The notes: generated by a model not told the origin, from the letters alone. A stretch of DNA of 64,000 bases from Reyranella sp. (GCF_004297405.1 NZ_SCVC01000002.1:27505-91504), one strand, 5' to 3'; positions 18,140-27,966 are shown, counted from the first letter of the stretch. A program made the numbers and translations.

Positions 18140-19870
18140 ATGTCTAGTGAATTGCAACACCAAGTTCTCTTGAGCAACGAGATCGCATTGTCTGCCATTT
18201 CCCGTGCGGGGAGGCTACTGCCCGGCCGGCGGCTGGCGGATCACAGAAAACCACGAATCTTGAGCCTCGGCGGATGTCTCACTCATGACATCTGCAAAGC
18301 CTTCGGTAATCTTGCTGAGCATAAGCATCTTTGGCGCGTCACGGTGCCGGGCTTGGTCGCGCAACCGGCCATCGGGCGCAGCCTGTACAAGTCCGATTCA
18401 TTCGAAGTCAGCGAGCGATTGAATTACGAACTGACGAAGCAGGCACTTCAAATAAGTGCCCAGTTTGCGCCAGATATCATAATGATCGATCCTACCAGTG
18501 ACCTTCCGTTGGACTATTACGAGAAGGACGGCTGTATCATCCCAGACTTCGCATCGGGGATGGTTACCCAGGGGAAAATCGAATGGCCGCCCGAGTTCCC
18601 GATCGCGGAATGGTCTCGGCTGAGTCCGCTTAGCCCTCGATACACAGAGATCTATATCGCCGGCCTGAAGCAGATGCTCTCCCTGGACTTTGTCAAGCGA
18701 GCCGACGTTCTGTTTCTTCAACGTCGTGCATGCTCACTGACTATTAGCGCCGACGGCTTCAGCGAAATTCATGAGCCCAGCATTTCCAGGATCAATAGCT
18801 TCGTGACCGATCTATTCGATACCATCAGGGATGAGGTTCCTGGATTGAAGGTCGTGAAGTTCGACGAAGAGATGATGTTTACCTCGAAAGACGCTCCGTG
18901 GGGCGAGTGGCTCTTTCATCCGGTCGAAGAGTTTTACGACTACGCTGCCAATGAGATAGCGTCGATGTATGGTCTGAAGGGCCGATATCTCACGGCACTC
19001 TTCAAGGATAGATACGCGCAGCGTGTGCAGCGTCGCCGCATCAAAGAGCGAGAATACGAAACCCTCTCCGCAGAACACCAGAAACTTGTCGAAGAGCGCG
19101 ACGCGCTTGTAGCTCAGCAGGACGCACTTGTAACTCAGCGGGATGCCTTGGTGGTTGAGCACGACATCCTGGCAGGTAAACACGAGGCCGTCGCCTCAGA
19201 ACGCCAGGCTCTTGCTGAAGAACGAGACGCACGTGTGGCTCAGAGTGACGCCCTGCAGGCTCAACACCAGTCTTTGGCGGGGCAGCACGAAGCAGTGGCC
19301 GCGGAACGACAGACTCTTGCCGAAGAGCGGGATGCGCTTATCGCACAACGTGACGCGCTGCTTGCCGAACGTGATACCTTGGCGAGGCAGCACGAAGCAG
19401 TGGCCACGGAACGACAGACTCTTGCTGAAGAGCGGGATGCGCTTATCACACAACGTGACGCGCTGCTTGCCGAACGTGATACCTTGGCGGGGCAGCACGA
19501 AGCAGTGGCCGCGGAACGACAGACTCTTGCTGAAGAGCGGGACGCGCTTATCGCTCAACGAGATCTTCTGATCGCTGCGCGCGACACCTTGGCAAGTCAG
19601 AAAGATACTGTTGCCGCGGAACGCCAGGCGATTGCCGAAGAGCGGGACGCGCGTGCATTCCAGTGTGAAGTCCTGGCGGTTGAACGCGACGCCTTGCTAG
19701 GTCGGCACGACACCGTCGCTTCGGAGCATCAGGCCCTTGCCAAAGAGTTGGATGCGCTCGCGGCTCAACGTGACGCGCTTCTTGCCGAACGAGATGCATT
19801 GTTAGCCCGGCAAGGGCGACGCCTGTTGAAATTTCTCAATCCATCAGTGTCGCTCTTCGATAGGCAGTAG
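18140..19870 (+). CDS. Protein with DUF6270-like N-terminal domain and long repetitive coiled coil
   Basis: 576 residues. Residues 1-300 form a globular domain with ILSLGGCLTHD near the start, reminiscent of DUF6270-type SGNH-like proteins linked to surface polysaccharides, but the match is from memory and weak. From about 305 to 560 the sequence is one continuous coiled coil rich in ERDAL, AQRDAL and AERQTLAEE. It contains three almost identical 35-residue (five-heptad) units. There is no signal peptide or membrane segment. GC content looks lower than in core genes, consistent with acquisition. It lies in the tRNA-Phe island before a small hydrolase. Role unknown; a scaffold or cell-surface-glycan factor is a guess. 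Confidence 0.7.
   Translation: MSSELQHQVLLSNEIALSAISRAGRLLPGRRLADHRKPRILSLGGCLTHDICKAFGNLAEHKHLWRVTVPGLVAQPAIGRSLYKSDSFEVSERLNYELTKQALQISAQFAPDIIMIDPTSDLPLDYYEKDGCIIPDFASGMVTQGKIEWPPEFPIAEWSRLSPLSPRYTEIYIAGLKQMLSLDFVKRADVLFLQRRACSLTISADGFSEIHEPSISRINSFVTDLFDTIRDEVPGLKVVKFDEEMMFTSKDAPWGEWLFHPVEEFYDYAANEIASMYGLKGRYLTALFKDRYAQRVQRRRIKEREYETLSAEHQKLVEERDALVAQQDALVTQRDALVVEHDILAGKHEAVASERQALAEERDARVAQSDALQAQHQSLAGQHEAVAAERQTLAEERDALIAQRDALLAERDTLARQHEAVATERQTLAEERDALITQRDALLAERDTLAGQHEAVAAERQTLAEERDALIAQRDLLIAARDTLASQKDTVAAERQAIAEERDARAFQCEVLAVERDALLGRHDTVASEHQALAKELDALAAQRDALLAERDALLARQGRRLLKFLNPSVSLFDRQ
19281..19595 (+). repeat. 105-bp tandem repeat encoding coiled-coil heptads
   Basis: Three direct copies begin at 19281, 19386 and 19491 (marked by GGCAGCACGAAGCAGTGGCC), with very few base differences between copies. 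The 105-base unit equals 35 residues or exactly five heptads, so changes in copy number would keep both frame and coil register. Confidence 0.9.
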
Positions 19871-19950
19871 GCGCAGGCGTTCAAATTCTCGATCGCCACG
19901 GTGCTGTTCACGCGCATGGCGCGACCGGATGTCGGTAACCTTACCAAGCG

Positions 19951-20520
19951 GTGTGCATGTTCGGTCCAATCTACTTTCTGTCTGGCGACGGCTATCCGAC
20001 TGATGCCCATGTCGATCGAGAACTGCAAAGGCGCCTCTCCCCTTCTTTCTCAAAGTGGATAGGTCAGAAGGAAATTTATCACCCGACGCACGAGTCGTTT
20101 CGCATGGACGACTTCTCGCGGCGCACCGAGCACCTCGAAGCTTACCTGGCGGCGCAGGAGCACGCCGGGAGCTTCATCTTGATGGGACGATCGTCGGGCG
20201 CCCGGCTCGCGACGCTATATGCCAGTCGGCATCCTGTGAGCGCAATCGTATGTCTCGGCTATCCATTCCGCAATCCGGCGCAAGGGCCGCAGCCCGAACG
20301 CTACCTGCACTTGGCCGAGTTGCGCGTGCCGACGCTGATCTGTCAAGGGCTCCAAGACGAATACGGCGGCCGAAACATCTTTGGCGATTATGCCCTTTCG
20401 CCATCGCTGCGGGTTCACTTGCTGCACGCTGAACACGAATTCAACATCAGCTCCGATGCTTGGGATTCGGTCGCTCGTATCATTTTGGAATTCTGCCAGG
20501 ACGTGCTACGGCGCGACTGA
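19951..20520 (+). CDS. Small alpha/beta hydrolase
   Basis: 189 residues, short for the fold. The nucleophile elbow is GRSSG with Ser81; the acid is probably Asp in QGLQDEYGG (about 147) and the base His in HAEHEF (about 169), in the correct order. There is no signal peptide, so it is cytoplasmic. The ATG at 19951 and a second at 19957 are both possible; the ribosome-binding site is poor. It follows the coiled-coil gene in the same direction within the island. Substrate unknown: esterase, thioesterase or dienelactone-hydrolase-like activity are all possible. Confidence 0.75.
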   Translation: MCMFGPIYFLSGDGYPTDAHVDRELQRRLSPSFSKWIGQKEIYHPTHESFRMDDFSRRTEHLEAYLAAQEHAGSFILMGRSSGARLATLYASRHPVSAIVCLGYPFRNPAQGPQPERYLHLAELRVPTLICQGLQDEYGGRNIFGDYALSPSLRVHLLHAEHEFNISSDAWDSVARIILEFCQDVLRRD

Positions 20521-21152
20521 GCTTCCACCTAACGTGAGGCTCGTCCCAGAAGGTCGCACATGCATCGCGAACATGTATTCAGCGGTAATACTTGGTTTGC
20601 CATCACTTACCGGCAATCTGCCGCAAGCATTGTCCTTCGCTGCTGACCCAGCAGAACTGCCAAGCCAGTACGACAGCACCATACCGTACCCAGTCGCCGC
20701 AGAGCCGCCGAGCAACACAATGCTTCCTTCATCCCTTCTGGCACCACCCGGAAGAACAGCATTGCCACGAAGCCCGCGAACACCAGGATTGCCGACACGG
20801 ACACCACTGGGGAGCCCCAAGCGATCGGCGAATTGGCCCTTGCGAGTTCGATGGTCTGACTGCGCGCGCTCTGCACGTCGTGCAGCCTGACCGTCAGCTC
20901 TTCAATAGCCTGCTGACGCTCGCGCCCCTCCGCCTCGATCACGATGCGCTTGAATTCCAGTGCCTTGGCTGGGTCGGCCGCGAGCGCTTTCTCCAGGGCG
21001 GCCGGATCGTCAGCCCCGAACACCTGTTTGGCGGCTCCCGTGACGACCTCGACGGCCTTCCCGGTTTTATTGCCAAAGATCCACGAGGCGATTGAGGGCA
21101 GCGATTCGACAAGGACGCCAGCCAGACCGGCAGCGACGAGAGGAATGGGCAT
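20506..21152 (-). pseudogene. Phage holin-like 3-TM protein, frameshifted
   Basis: Starts at ATG 21152 (MPIPLVAAGLAGVL), overlapping the endolysin stop by one base (TGATG). The first frame gives a membrane start, IFGNKTGKAVEVV and an acidic helix with EALAADPAKALEFK-like composition, then a second membrane segment (VSVSAILVFAGFVAMLFF). Near 20725 the sense moves to another frame, which continues with SIVLLGGSAATGYGMV and SYWLGSSAGSAAKD, the typical last helix and tail of this phage protein class. A one-base indel therefore splits the gene. It belongs to the prophage lysis group. Confidence 0.75.
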
Positions 21153-21658
21153 CACGCCACCGCCTTTGCTGCCGTTTTTGGGCCGACCATCTCCATGGCC
21201 GTGGCGTAACGCGCCGGCCAAGTCTGGGGATGCGGTTTGCCGCGGCGCCAATTGCGAATGTACTAGTCCCAGGCGCCCCTTTGATCGCCGACCGCCGAAA
21301 GGGCTCGCGGATCGCTATAGAGCAGCAAACGCGCCATGCAGGCCGCCAGCGTGTCGTTCCAGGCCATGGCCTCGTAGACCGTCGCTGTGTCGCACGAGAT
21401 ATCGAGTTGCTTGCAGATGGCCGCGATGGCGTCCTTGGTGGCAGGATGGCCCAGCACGCCAGTCACGCCGCCGCCCCGTTCAAACTGCCAGTAGCTGCGC
21501 GCCAGGCCGCCTATCTGGCGCCGATGCGCCCAAACACTCTCCTGACCGGCAATCGCCATGAGCATCACCAGCGCCCGGTCATCGGATTTGATACCGGCCC
21601 GGCCGTCCAGCGACTGCATCGAACGCATCACGTCGTAGTGGAGAATTCGCGGTTCCAT
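21152..21658 (-). pseudogene. Phage lysis/structural protein with in-frame amber codon
   Basis: Reading from ATG 21658 the frame runs 131 codons (ALVMLMAIAGQES, ARSYWQFE, GVLGHPATKDAI) to a TAG at 21263-21265, then continues in the same frame with YIRNWRRGKPHP and TWPARYATAMEMVG to a TGA that overlaps the holin start. The family normally has an aromatic residue at the stop position (AWD-Y-Y-I-R-N-W), so the TAG is a nonsense mutation. The QES-WQFE pattern resembles phage endolysin or transglycosylase-like proteins; the class is familiar but the activity is not certain. If read through, the product would be 168 residues. Confidence 0.8.
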
Positions 21659-21664
21659 CTGCTC

Positions 21665-21988
21665 CTACCGTCTCTGCCACTGCTGGCGCTCTTGTTCCTC
21701 GCTGGCGCTGGGGGCACTCGGCGTCATGCGATAGAGCAGCCGCTGTAGGTCACCGATCTTCTCGTCCTGCTGGTCGTTCCGGCGGTCGGTCGCATCCATC
21801 CAGGCGCCCTAGTGGATCTGGGTCGTGGTCAGTGCGGCGAAGCCCGACTTGAGCGCAGTCACGTCCGTGGCCGTCTCCTTGACGGTCTTCAGGATCAGCC
21901 CGGCAAGCGTAGCTGTCGCGGCCACGCCAACGGCCATCCACCAGCGGTAAGCCTGTACGCCCAGACTGTTCTTCGTCTCCTCGCTCAC
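21665..21988 (-). pseudogene. Small phage membrane protein (spanin-like position) with in-frame amber codon
   Basis: From GTG 21988 the frame gives SEETKNSLGVQAYRWW, one membrane helix (MAVGVAATATLAGLILKTV) and TALKSGFAALTTTQIH, then TAG at 21809-21811. It continues in the same frame with GAWMDATDRRNDQQDEKIGDL and a charged tail to a second TAG at 21665. One N-terminal helix followed by a charged coil is typical of inner-membrane spanins or Rz-like proteins, and the position just before the endolysin-like gene fits. A Gln codon is the simplest ancestor of the amber. Confidence 0.7.
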
Positions 21989-21997
21989 GGGCGCACC

Positions 21998-23896
21998 CTA
22001 TGTCTTCCCGATCACGAGCCAGCAGGTCAAAACGGCATTCCACTTAAGGATAGCCGATTGATACTGCGACAGGGTCACAGCAGTGCAGGTAGAGTTCGCG
22101 CCATTAGTGATCGAAAAGCCGCCAGAGGTAAGGGCAGTTACTGTGACCACTCGCTCGCTCCAAGTGTTCGCGATAGAGGTAATTGTCGTGGTCCCAGTGA
22201 TGATGACCGCCGAGTTGAACGGAAGCGTGATAGATGAGGCCGAGGCAACAGTCGGGGCTAAGTTGTCGAGCCCCATGTTGTTGGCAAGGATCATGGTGCT
22301 TCCACCAGAGTTCCTCTGGATGGGAACCGCACCCGAGAACATATTCGCCGTGATATCGACGATGTTTGCGCCGTTCACCCTAATGTCGGTGAAATGCCGC
22401 CCGCTCTCACAGTTAGTGAAGCGGTTACCGTTTACAGTGATATATTGAGCCGTGCCGCCGAGAGTCAGGAGAGTGTCGCCGGCATTGTACGGGGTGCAGA
22501 ACAGATTGCTATTGAAGGAAATGTATCTACCTCCCTCAACACTTACGGTAGCCGCGGCATAGCCGATGATGAATCGCGAACCAGTGAAGCCGATGTTTTC
22601 GACGACCCCTCCGCTGCTGCTCGCGCTATTCAGGATACGTACAGTCTTGTTCGAGCTACCGCCGTTACCGCTCATCCATGCGCCGACGAAATCAAGCTGC
22701 CTAACTACCCCGCCATTTGAATCAATCAGGAGTTCATTCTCGTACGAGGTGTCGCCGATGATATCTCTGGCCAGAAGATAGCCGACCACCTGCCCAGAGC
22801 CGGGGAATACCTTGACACCTGTCCCCATTATGAACGGCGCGTTGGTCGCCATGAACGGACCACCGGCGTCTAGGAACAACACACCTGTAGCAGTGTTCGT
22901 CCCTCCCCCCACGTACGCGTTATCGAACAGGCGCGTGTTGACGGTGTTCCCGTTTGTACTGTCGTTTCCTATCCTAAAGGCGCTTCCGCCGTCCGAGGGC
23001 GCGAAGACAGTGTTGGCCTGCAGCAGCGTTTCGACATTTTGGTTGGGGCCGTTGCCCGTCACGTCAATGCCCACGAACGGGTAGTTGATCTGGTTGTTGG
23101 CAGCTATGAACTGACCGCCGACACCAAACTTCATCGCGGCACCCGAAGTGTTGGCGTTAAAGGCCGAACCCATCTGGAAGCAAACATTTGACACCGAACT
23201 GTTCCAGCCGGTCAACGTCAGCAGCGTCATGTTCGTTGCGCCGGCCTTGAGCCCGGTTGCGCAAGAGCTAGAGTAGATACCCGCCGGCCCCTGGCTTCCG
23301 ACGATCGTCACGGTGTTGGAAGTCGCGAGAGGCATTGAGATCCGGTAGAGGCGCGGCCCTAGCGCAATTTTCTTATTTGCTGCCGCATTGAGCGTTGCCT
23401 GCATGCAGGCCGAGTCGTCAGTAGTCCCATCACCAACACACCCGAAATCGAGCGGCGATATTATCTCGCTGAATCGATCCGCGAGGCTGCGCGGGGTCGT
23501 CGTGCCGGTCGCTGTTACAAGGGGTGCGTTGGCAGTGATGGCCGGCAGCGTCGTAGAGATTGACGGAACGCCCGATCCATTGGTGACGGCCACGCCATTT
23601 GCCGTCCCGCTCTTGCCCAACGCATAAGGCGTCCCCATGCGGGTGTAGCAGCCGGTCGGACCGGAGGTCGGCGTTACCTGAAAAATATCATCGGCCGCGC
23701 CACAGGGCGACGTCGACCAGTTGAAGGTTCCGGGATTCGCCCCCACGACCTCGACCACCGCAGGGCGAGTGGTCAGCCCCTTCAGCGCCGCAATCGACGG
23801 AGCCGTGTAGTAGCTTGATGCGGTCTGTGCATGCGCGACGGGAATTGCCAGACCAAAGGCGATGAGAAAGCGCGAGGCGATGTAGATCATTTTCAT
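21998..23896 (-). CDS. Phage tail-spike-like beta-helix protein with signal peptide
   Basis: 632 residues from ATG 23896, which overlaps the preceding stop as ATGA. It starts with a Sec-type signal (MKMIYIASRFLIAFGLAIPVAHA), unusual for a virion protein. A head-binding-like region follows, then SEIISPLDFGCVGDGTTDD, the classic start of pectate-lyase-like phage spikes, and a long right-handed beta helix with Asn/Gly-rich turns. The C-terminal part (TLPFNSAVIITGTTTITSI) resembles trimerisation domains. Such proteins bind or cut host polysaccharide. Unlike the neighbouring lysis genes it is uninterrupted. Confidence 0.8.
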   Translation of the reverse strand: MKMIYIASRFLIAFGLAIPVAHAQTASSYYTAPSIAALKGLTTRPAVVEVVGANPGTFNWSTSPCGAADDIFQVTPTSGPTGCYTRMGTPYALGKSGTANGVAVTNGSGVPSISTTLPAITANAPLVTATGTTTPRSLADRFSEIISPLDFGCVGDGTTDDSACMQATLNAAANKKIALGPRLYRISMPLATSNTVTIVGSQGPAGIYSSSCATGLKAGATNMTLLTLTGWNSSVSNVCFQMGSAFNANTSGAAMKFGVGGQFIAANNQINYPFVGIDVTGNGPNQNVETLLQANTVFAPSDGGSAFRIGNDSTNGNTVNTRLFDNAYVGGGTNTATGVLFLDAGGPFMATNAPFIMGTGVKVFPGSGQVVGYLLARDIIGDTSYENELLIDSNGGVVRQLDFVGAWMSGNGGSSNKTVRILNSASSSGGVVENIGFTGSRFIIGYAAATVSVEGGRYISFNSNLFCTPYNAGDTLLTLGGTAQYITVNGNRFTNCESGRHFTDIRVNGANIVDITANMFSGAVPIQRNSGGSTMILANNMGLDNLAPTVASASSITLPFNSAVIITGTTTITSIANTWSERVVTVTALTSGGFSITNGANSTCTAVTLSQYQSAILKWNAVLTCWLVIGKT

Positions 23897-24363
23897 GCTG
23901 GAGCCCATGAACCAATCTGAGAAGCGGAAACCCAAAGCGTTGAAGAAACGGCCTTCAATGTGAGTGCCGAATAGGGAGAACTGGAGGATACGTTGCCGCC
24001 TGCGCTGGAGGTGATTTCACCCAAGGCAATGACGACCGAGCCGCCGACGTCGATGACCAAAGACTGAGCGACCACAACGACGAATCCAAACTCGAGGCCA
24101 GCAATTGGCGTGGGAAGCGTGAGTGTCACCGCCCCTGAAGCACCCTCGTTTGTGAAAGTCTGGTAGCTCTGGGCAGCGATCAGTGTCCCACTGACGGTTT
24201 TCGTGGACACGATGCCAAAGCCAGTAACGCCCGTCCCGCCGTGCGCCACATCCCGAACGGGATTCAGTAGCGCATCGAGTTCGGCATCAATGGCCGAAAA
24301 GTTCTCGTTGAGCTGCGAGATGAACTCGGGCGTTACCGCATTGACGTTGCAGATGTCAGTCAT
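23893..24363 (-). CDS. Phage tail-associated hypothetical protein
   Basis: 156 residues from ATG 24363 (MTDICNVNAVTPEF). The first part (FISQLNENFSAIDAELDALLNPV) is a helical segment seen in tail-fibre assembly modules, followed by DVAHGGTGVTGFG and a beta-rich domain. It sits between the collar-domain fibre and the spike; the stop overlaps the spike start (ATGA), so the three are translated together. Probably a virion component or connector. Intact. Confidence 0.7.
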   Translation of the reverse strand: MTDICNVNAVTPEFISQLNENFSAIDAELDALLNPVRDVAHGGTGVTGFGIVSTKTVSGTLIAAQSYQTFTNEGASGAVTLTLPTPIAGLEFGFVVVVAQSLVIDVGGSVVIALGEITSSAGGNVSSSSPYSALTLKAVSSTLWVSASQIGSWAPA

Positions 24364-24371
24364 TGGTTCAC

Positions 24372-25523
24372 TTACAGTTTGATGGACGCGTGGATGACGA
24401 AGGTCGGCTGGACGTTGTTGTGAGTGCCGTCGCCGCCCGTCCAATCAGTGGGGGCGCCGAGGATGAGACTACCGCCGGCCGAGGCCGCCGGGTCACCCGA
24501 AGAACCGAGCCCATTGGCGCCAGGAACCTGTGAGTGGCGATGCGCCGGCATTTCGGCAACCGTGAGCTGATGGCTCTTCTCGCCACCGATCTTGCCGAGC
24601 GTGACCGTTCCGCCGAATCCGCCAGTCGCGCCCGAACCCAGACGGGCCGTTGCACCGCCGCCCATGTTGTCGGCAACGGCGAACGTGCAGCCCTCGGGAT
24701 CGGGCAGAGGCATGCGCTTGTTGGCCGCGAAGTCGGCCACCGCATTGAGACCGCGCGTTGTCGGTGCTCCAGCGCCGGTCTGGATCACAAGCAGCGTGTT
24801 GGTCGCATCTTCGTTCCAGAGGTGCGTAAACCGCTCCTCGGTGTCCGCATTTGCGCGCACCGTGGCGCCCGAGCTGGCGTTGCCGATGGTCTTGCCGTTC
24901 ATGAACAGCGAGCCGGCGGGCTCTGTCGATCGATAGGCAATCTTCACGTCGCCAGTATCGAAGCCACCCCAGACGATGTCTGTGCCGTTCGACACCAGGG
25001 CTTTGCCGGCCGCGCCCAACGGCAGCCGAACATAGCCACTGGCATCGCGCGTCAGGAGGTCGCCGCGAGTCGTCAGAATATCCAACCAGGACCGCGATGT
25101 ACTGATGATGCGATAGGCGCCGTCGGCCTGATTGTAGGACACGTGGCCAACCATGCCGGCGGTGAGCAGGTTCGCCGGGATCGCCCCCCATGCACCGTTG
25201 GCATAGTAATGCAGAGGCTTAGCGCCGCGGCTGTTTCCGTTCAGCGTCGCAGGAGCGCCATTGGCCGTGTGGAACTGCACCAGCCGGGCTTCCCCATCGA
25301 TCAAGGCGGCGGCGGGCACCGGATAGCTAAGGATATAGGCCGTGCCGGTCCCGGTAGTGATCTTGGGAATTGACCAGCCGAACCAGCGCTTGATCGCGCC
25401 CATGACCATGCGGAGTGTATTGTTAAGACCGGCCAGCGGCATGCCCTCGGGCGCCCCGTCCGAGGCCGGCTGGTTGTTGTCGTCGTCGGCTTCCGCCCAG
25501 TTGGATTGGGTGATGTCAGCCAT
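24372..25523 (-). CDS. Phage tail fibre with C-terminal collar-like domain
   Basis: 383 residues. The N-terminus (MADITQSNWAEADDDN, then GMPLAGLNNTLRMVMGAIKRW) is typical of phage tail-fibre attachment regions. The C-terminal 150 residues carry the collar-type pattern: DVKIAYRSTEPAGSLF, EERFTHLW, GEKSHQLTVAEMPAHRHS and a HNNVQPTFVIHASIKL ending. The start codon overlaps the stop of the broken virion gene by eight bases, as is common in phage operons. Uninterrupted. Confidence 0.82.
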   Translation of the reverse strand: MADITQSNWAEADDDNNQPASDGAPEGMPLAGLNNTLRMVMGAIKRWFGWSIPKITTGTGTAYILSYPVPAAALIDGEARLVQFHTANGAPATLNGNSRGAKPLHYYANGAWGAIPANLLTAGMVGHVSYNQADGAYRIISTSRSWLDILTTRGDLLTRDASGYVRLPLGAAGKALVSNGTDIVWGGFDTGDVKIAYRSTEPAGSLFMNGKTIGNASSGATVRANADTEERFTHLWNEDATNTLLVIQTGAGAPTTRGLNAVADFAANKRMPLPDPEGCTFAVADNMGGGATARLGSGATGGFGGTVTLGKIGGEKSHQLTVAEMPAHRHSQVPGANGLGSSGDPAASAGGSLILGAPTDWTGGDGTHNNVQPTFVIHASIKL

Positions 25524-27810
25524 GATATGATCCGCCTATGGGGCTGCTCGTCCAAACCGTCTCGGCTCTGCTGGGCATCGCCGTCACATTCCTGATTTTC
25601 GAGAACAGATCGTCCGCGCCGGCCATGGTGTATGTGGCCGCGGCGTTCTTCTCCGGTTGGCTCGGGACCTGGTTGTATGCGCGCTGGAAGGTCGGTTGTG
25701 GCGTCACTGTGACCCCCTCTCGGCTGAAGTAACTCCCGGCACGGCGCTGCGCACGAGGCGGCGTAACAGCGGCTCCGCAATCTTCGTCCGTCGCCTTCTT
25801 CATCAGGGCGGCGGTCAATTGCAGGTCCTGCAGGACCTCGAATAGCCGGTCGCTCACCGCATTGTCCGCCCCGCTGTAGACCAGCCCCAACGCCCGCTTG
25901 ACCGGATGCAAGAGCGGCGCATCTGTGAAGCGAGGCGACAGCAGCGCGCCAAGGATGCTTTCAGTGGCGAGCCGGTCGAATGTCGGCGAACCCGTGCGGC
26001 CCGGAATGCTCTGCGCCTGATCCTTGAAGGCTTTCACGATAGCGTCGAGGCCGGACACCTGATCCGGCGTCAGTACATTGGCGGCGGCGCCGCGGTTACT
26101 CTCCAGCCAGCGGGCCGCGCTATCGGTGTTGAAGCGCGCATTTTCCGATGCCTCCTGGGCGCTCTTGGAAAGAGCGCTGGCGCGGAAATCGTCGATGATC
26201 GCCTTTTGCAGGTCCTTCACGGCCTCGGGATTGCTGCCGACGCTCATCCTGAGCGCCTGAAGTCGCTTCGCACTATCTGGTGCCCCAAGCGTGCTGCGCA
26301 CCGCCGCGCCCAGATCGCCCTCGACAAAGCGGCCGGCGGGAGACGCCTTGAACCCAGCGCTCTTGCCCTTGGTTGTCGCCGCCGCCTCGATCTGGCACGC
26401 GAGCGCGGGGTCCAGCGCCTCGATGGCCGGGCGGTTCTGCTGCAGAAACGACTTGATGTCCTTGGCGTCGCGCGCCTTGCCCGAGACGAAGCTACGCATG
26501 GCATCAATGGCACTCTGGTTGGGTCGTTGGCTGCCAGGAATTCCTTCATCGTGGCCACGCCTGCATCGCCTGAACGGAAGAACTGGCTGGGCACCCGCTC
26601 GTCGGCAGCATGAATTTGCCGCCAAAGCGGTCCTTCTCCACCACGCCTTCGACGAACGGCGCGCCCATATCTGACTTAAACGCATCCAGCGGCCGGTTCA
26701 TCTCGGCGTAGGTCTGCCGTGCCTGCCGTTCTGCGGGAACCGCTGACAGTGAGTCGTCGATACGGTCACGGATACCCATCAGCACCGATTGCTGTCGCGA
26801 GCCCTGCGGAGCGGAGCCGATCGTGTCATTCAGCGCATCCCTCGCGTTCATCATACCGGGGACCGACCAATCGGGTTCCTTTGGCATTCACCAACAAACC
26901 ACGAGCCTTGGTCGCCGCTGCCTGCACGTCGCCCTTGGTCGTCGAGATGACCTCATTCACATGCTGCCAAAGCGGGATGATTCTGATGTCATCTGGGAAC
27001 GACCGCGCCTCGTCATAGAGAGGCCGTGTGGCCCGCGAGCGCGCGGCCTCCAGGCCCTCGTATCGCCTGCGAAGCGTGTCCTGTACGGCCTCGCCGGCCG
27101 TCGCTGCGTCAGCTCCCGGAGGAAGCCCATCAACGCCGCCTGAGTGCGCATGGCCGCGCCGGCATCCTGCTTACCCAACTCGGCCACGAAAGCCTTGGGG
27201 TCCATCCCGGCATCCAGCCGGTCCAACGATTCAGTCAGCGCTGCGTTGTTGTCGTTGTAGGTCGCCCGCATGCCGGGAACCTTGGCCTCCGCTACTTCCT
27301 GCACGGCCATCAGGCCGGGATCTCAGGACGCCTTGCCGGTCGGCAGGCGGAAGTCCGGCGTTTGCGTCGGGAACGTCTCGCTCGCGATCGTGTAGTCATC
27401 GATGCTCTTGATGGTGGTGTCAGGATCGGCCGCGCGGTTGCGTAGTGTCTCGCCGACAAGACGATCACGGCCGGACTCGGTGAACGGCGTCACCGTTGCT
27501 TTCGCGGCCTTCGCCGTCTTTCCGTCCAGCATGGTCCGCCGATGCCGGCAGCGCCGCCCGCAACACCACCAGCGACACGCGCCGGGATTTCGTAAGCCTT
27601 CCGTCGCCTGACCTGCAGCCTCTGAAGCCGCGCCGCCCATAGCGCCAGCAATAAGCGCCGGCATGGAAGTCGCGCCAGTCAGCGGCATGGTGAGCGCGCC
27701 TTGAACGGCCGTATCAACGATCTTGCCACCGGGGATGGTGCCCTCAAGCTTCACCTCCGGCGCACCTGTTGCATCGAGCACCTCAACGCGACCGACCTGG
27801 GCTGACGCAC
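25516..27810 (-). pseudogene. Large phage virion (ejection-type) protein, broken
   Basis: Coding sense runs over about 2.3 kb in changing frames: VEVLDATGAPEVKLEGTIPG and ALTMPLTGATSMPALIAGAM (27.6-27.8 kb), DTTIKSIDDYTIASETFP, an in-frame TGA at 27323, then MAVQEVAEAKVPGMRATYND, a frame change near 27125 into RPLYDEARSFPDDIRIIPLW, another near 26880 into RDALNDTIGSAPQG, and another near 26545 into SAIDAMRSFVSGKARD up to TGA at 25516. The helical, Ala-rich composition and the position upstream of tail-fibre genes suit a DNA-ejection or internal virion protein. At least three indels and one nonsense codon make it inactive. The upstream limit is approximate. Confidence 0.75.
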
Positions 27811-27966
27811 ACTGGCCCAAAAGTGACCTGTTCGGCCCCCATGAACAGGAACAGAACGAAATTTTGGAAAAACCTGCGATCAATCTTGGAAAAAACGCGA
27901 TTTCGCGGGCCAAGAAGTCGCTGACGGGAGGGTCCCAAAACGTTGGCCCGCTTGAACTTAAGGCAA

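Noticed and set aside
21263..25523. Phage-wide stop-codon reassignment (TAG read as an amino acid)
   Set aside because: TAG also serves as the natural end of the spanin-like gene at 21665, and neighbouring genes show frameshifts and a TGA, so decay is simpler.
25538..25732. Plus-strand frame for a 64-residue two-helix membrane protein (MGLLVQTVSALLG)
   Set aside because: It lies antisense to the end of the broken virion gene, whose frame runs to a stop overlapping the tail-fibre start as phage genes do; no ribosome-binding site was convincing. It remains a weak possibility.
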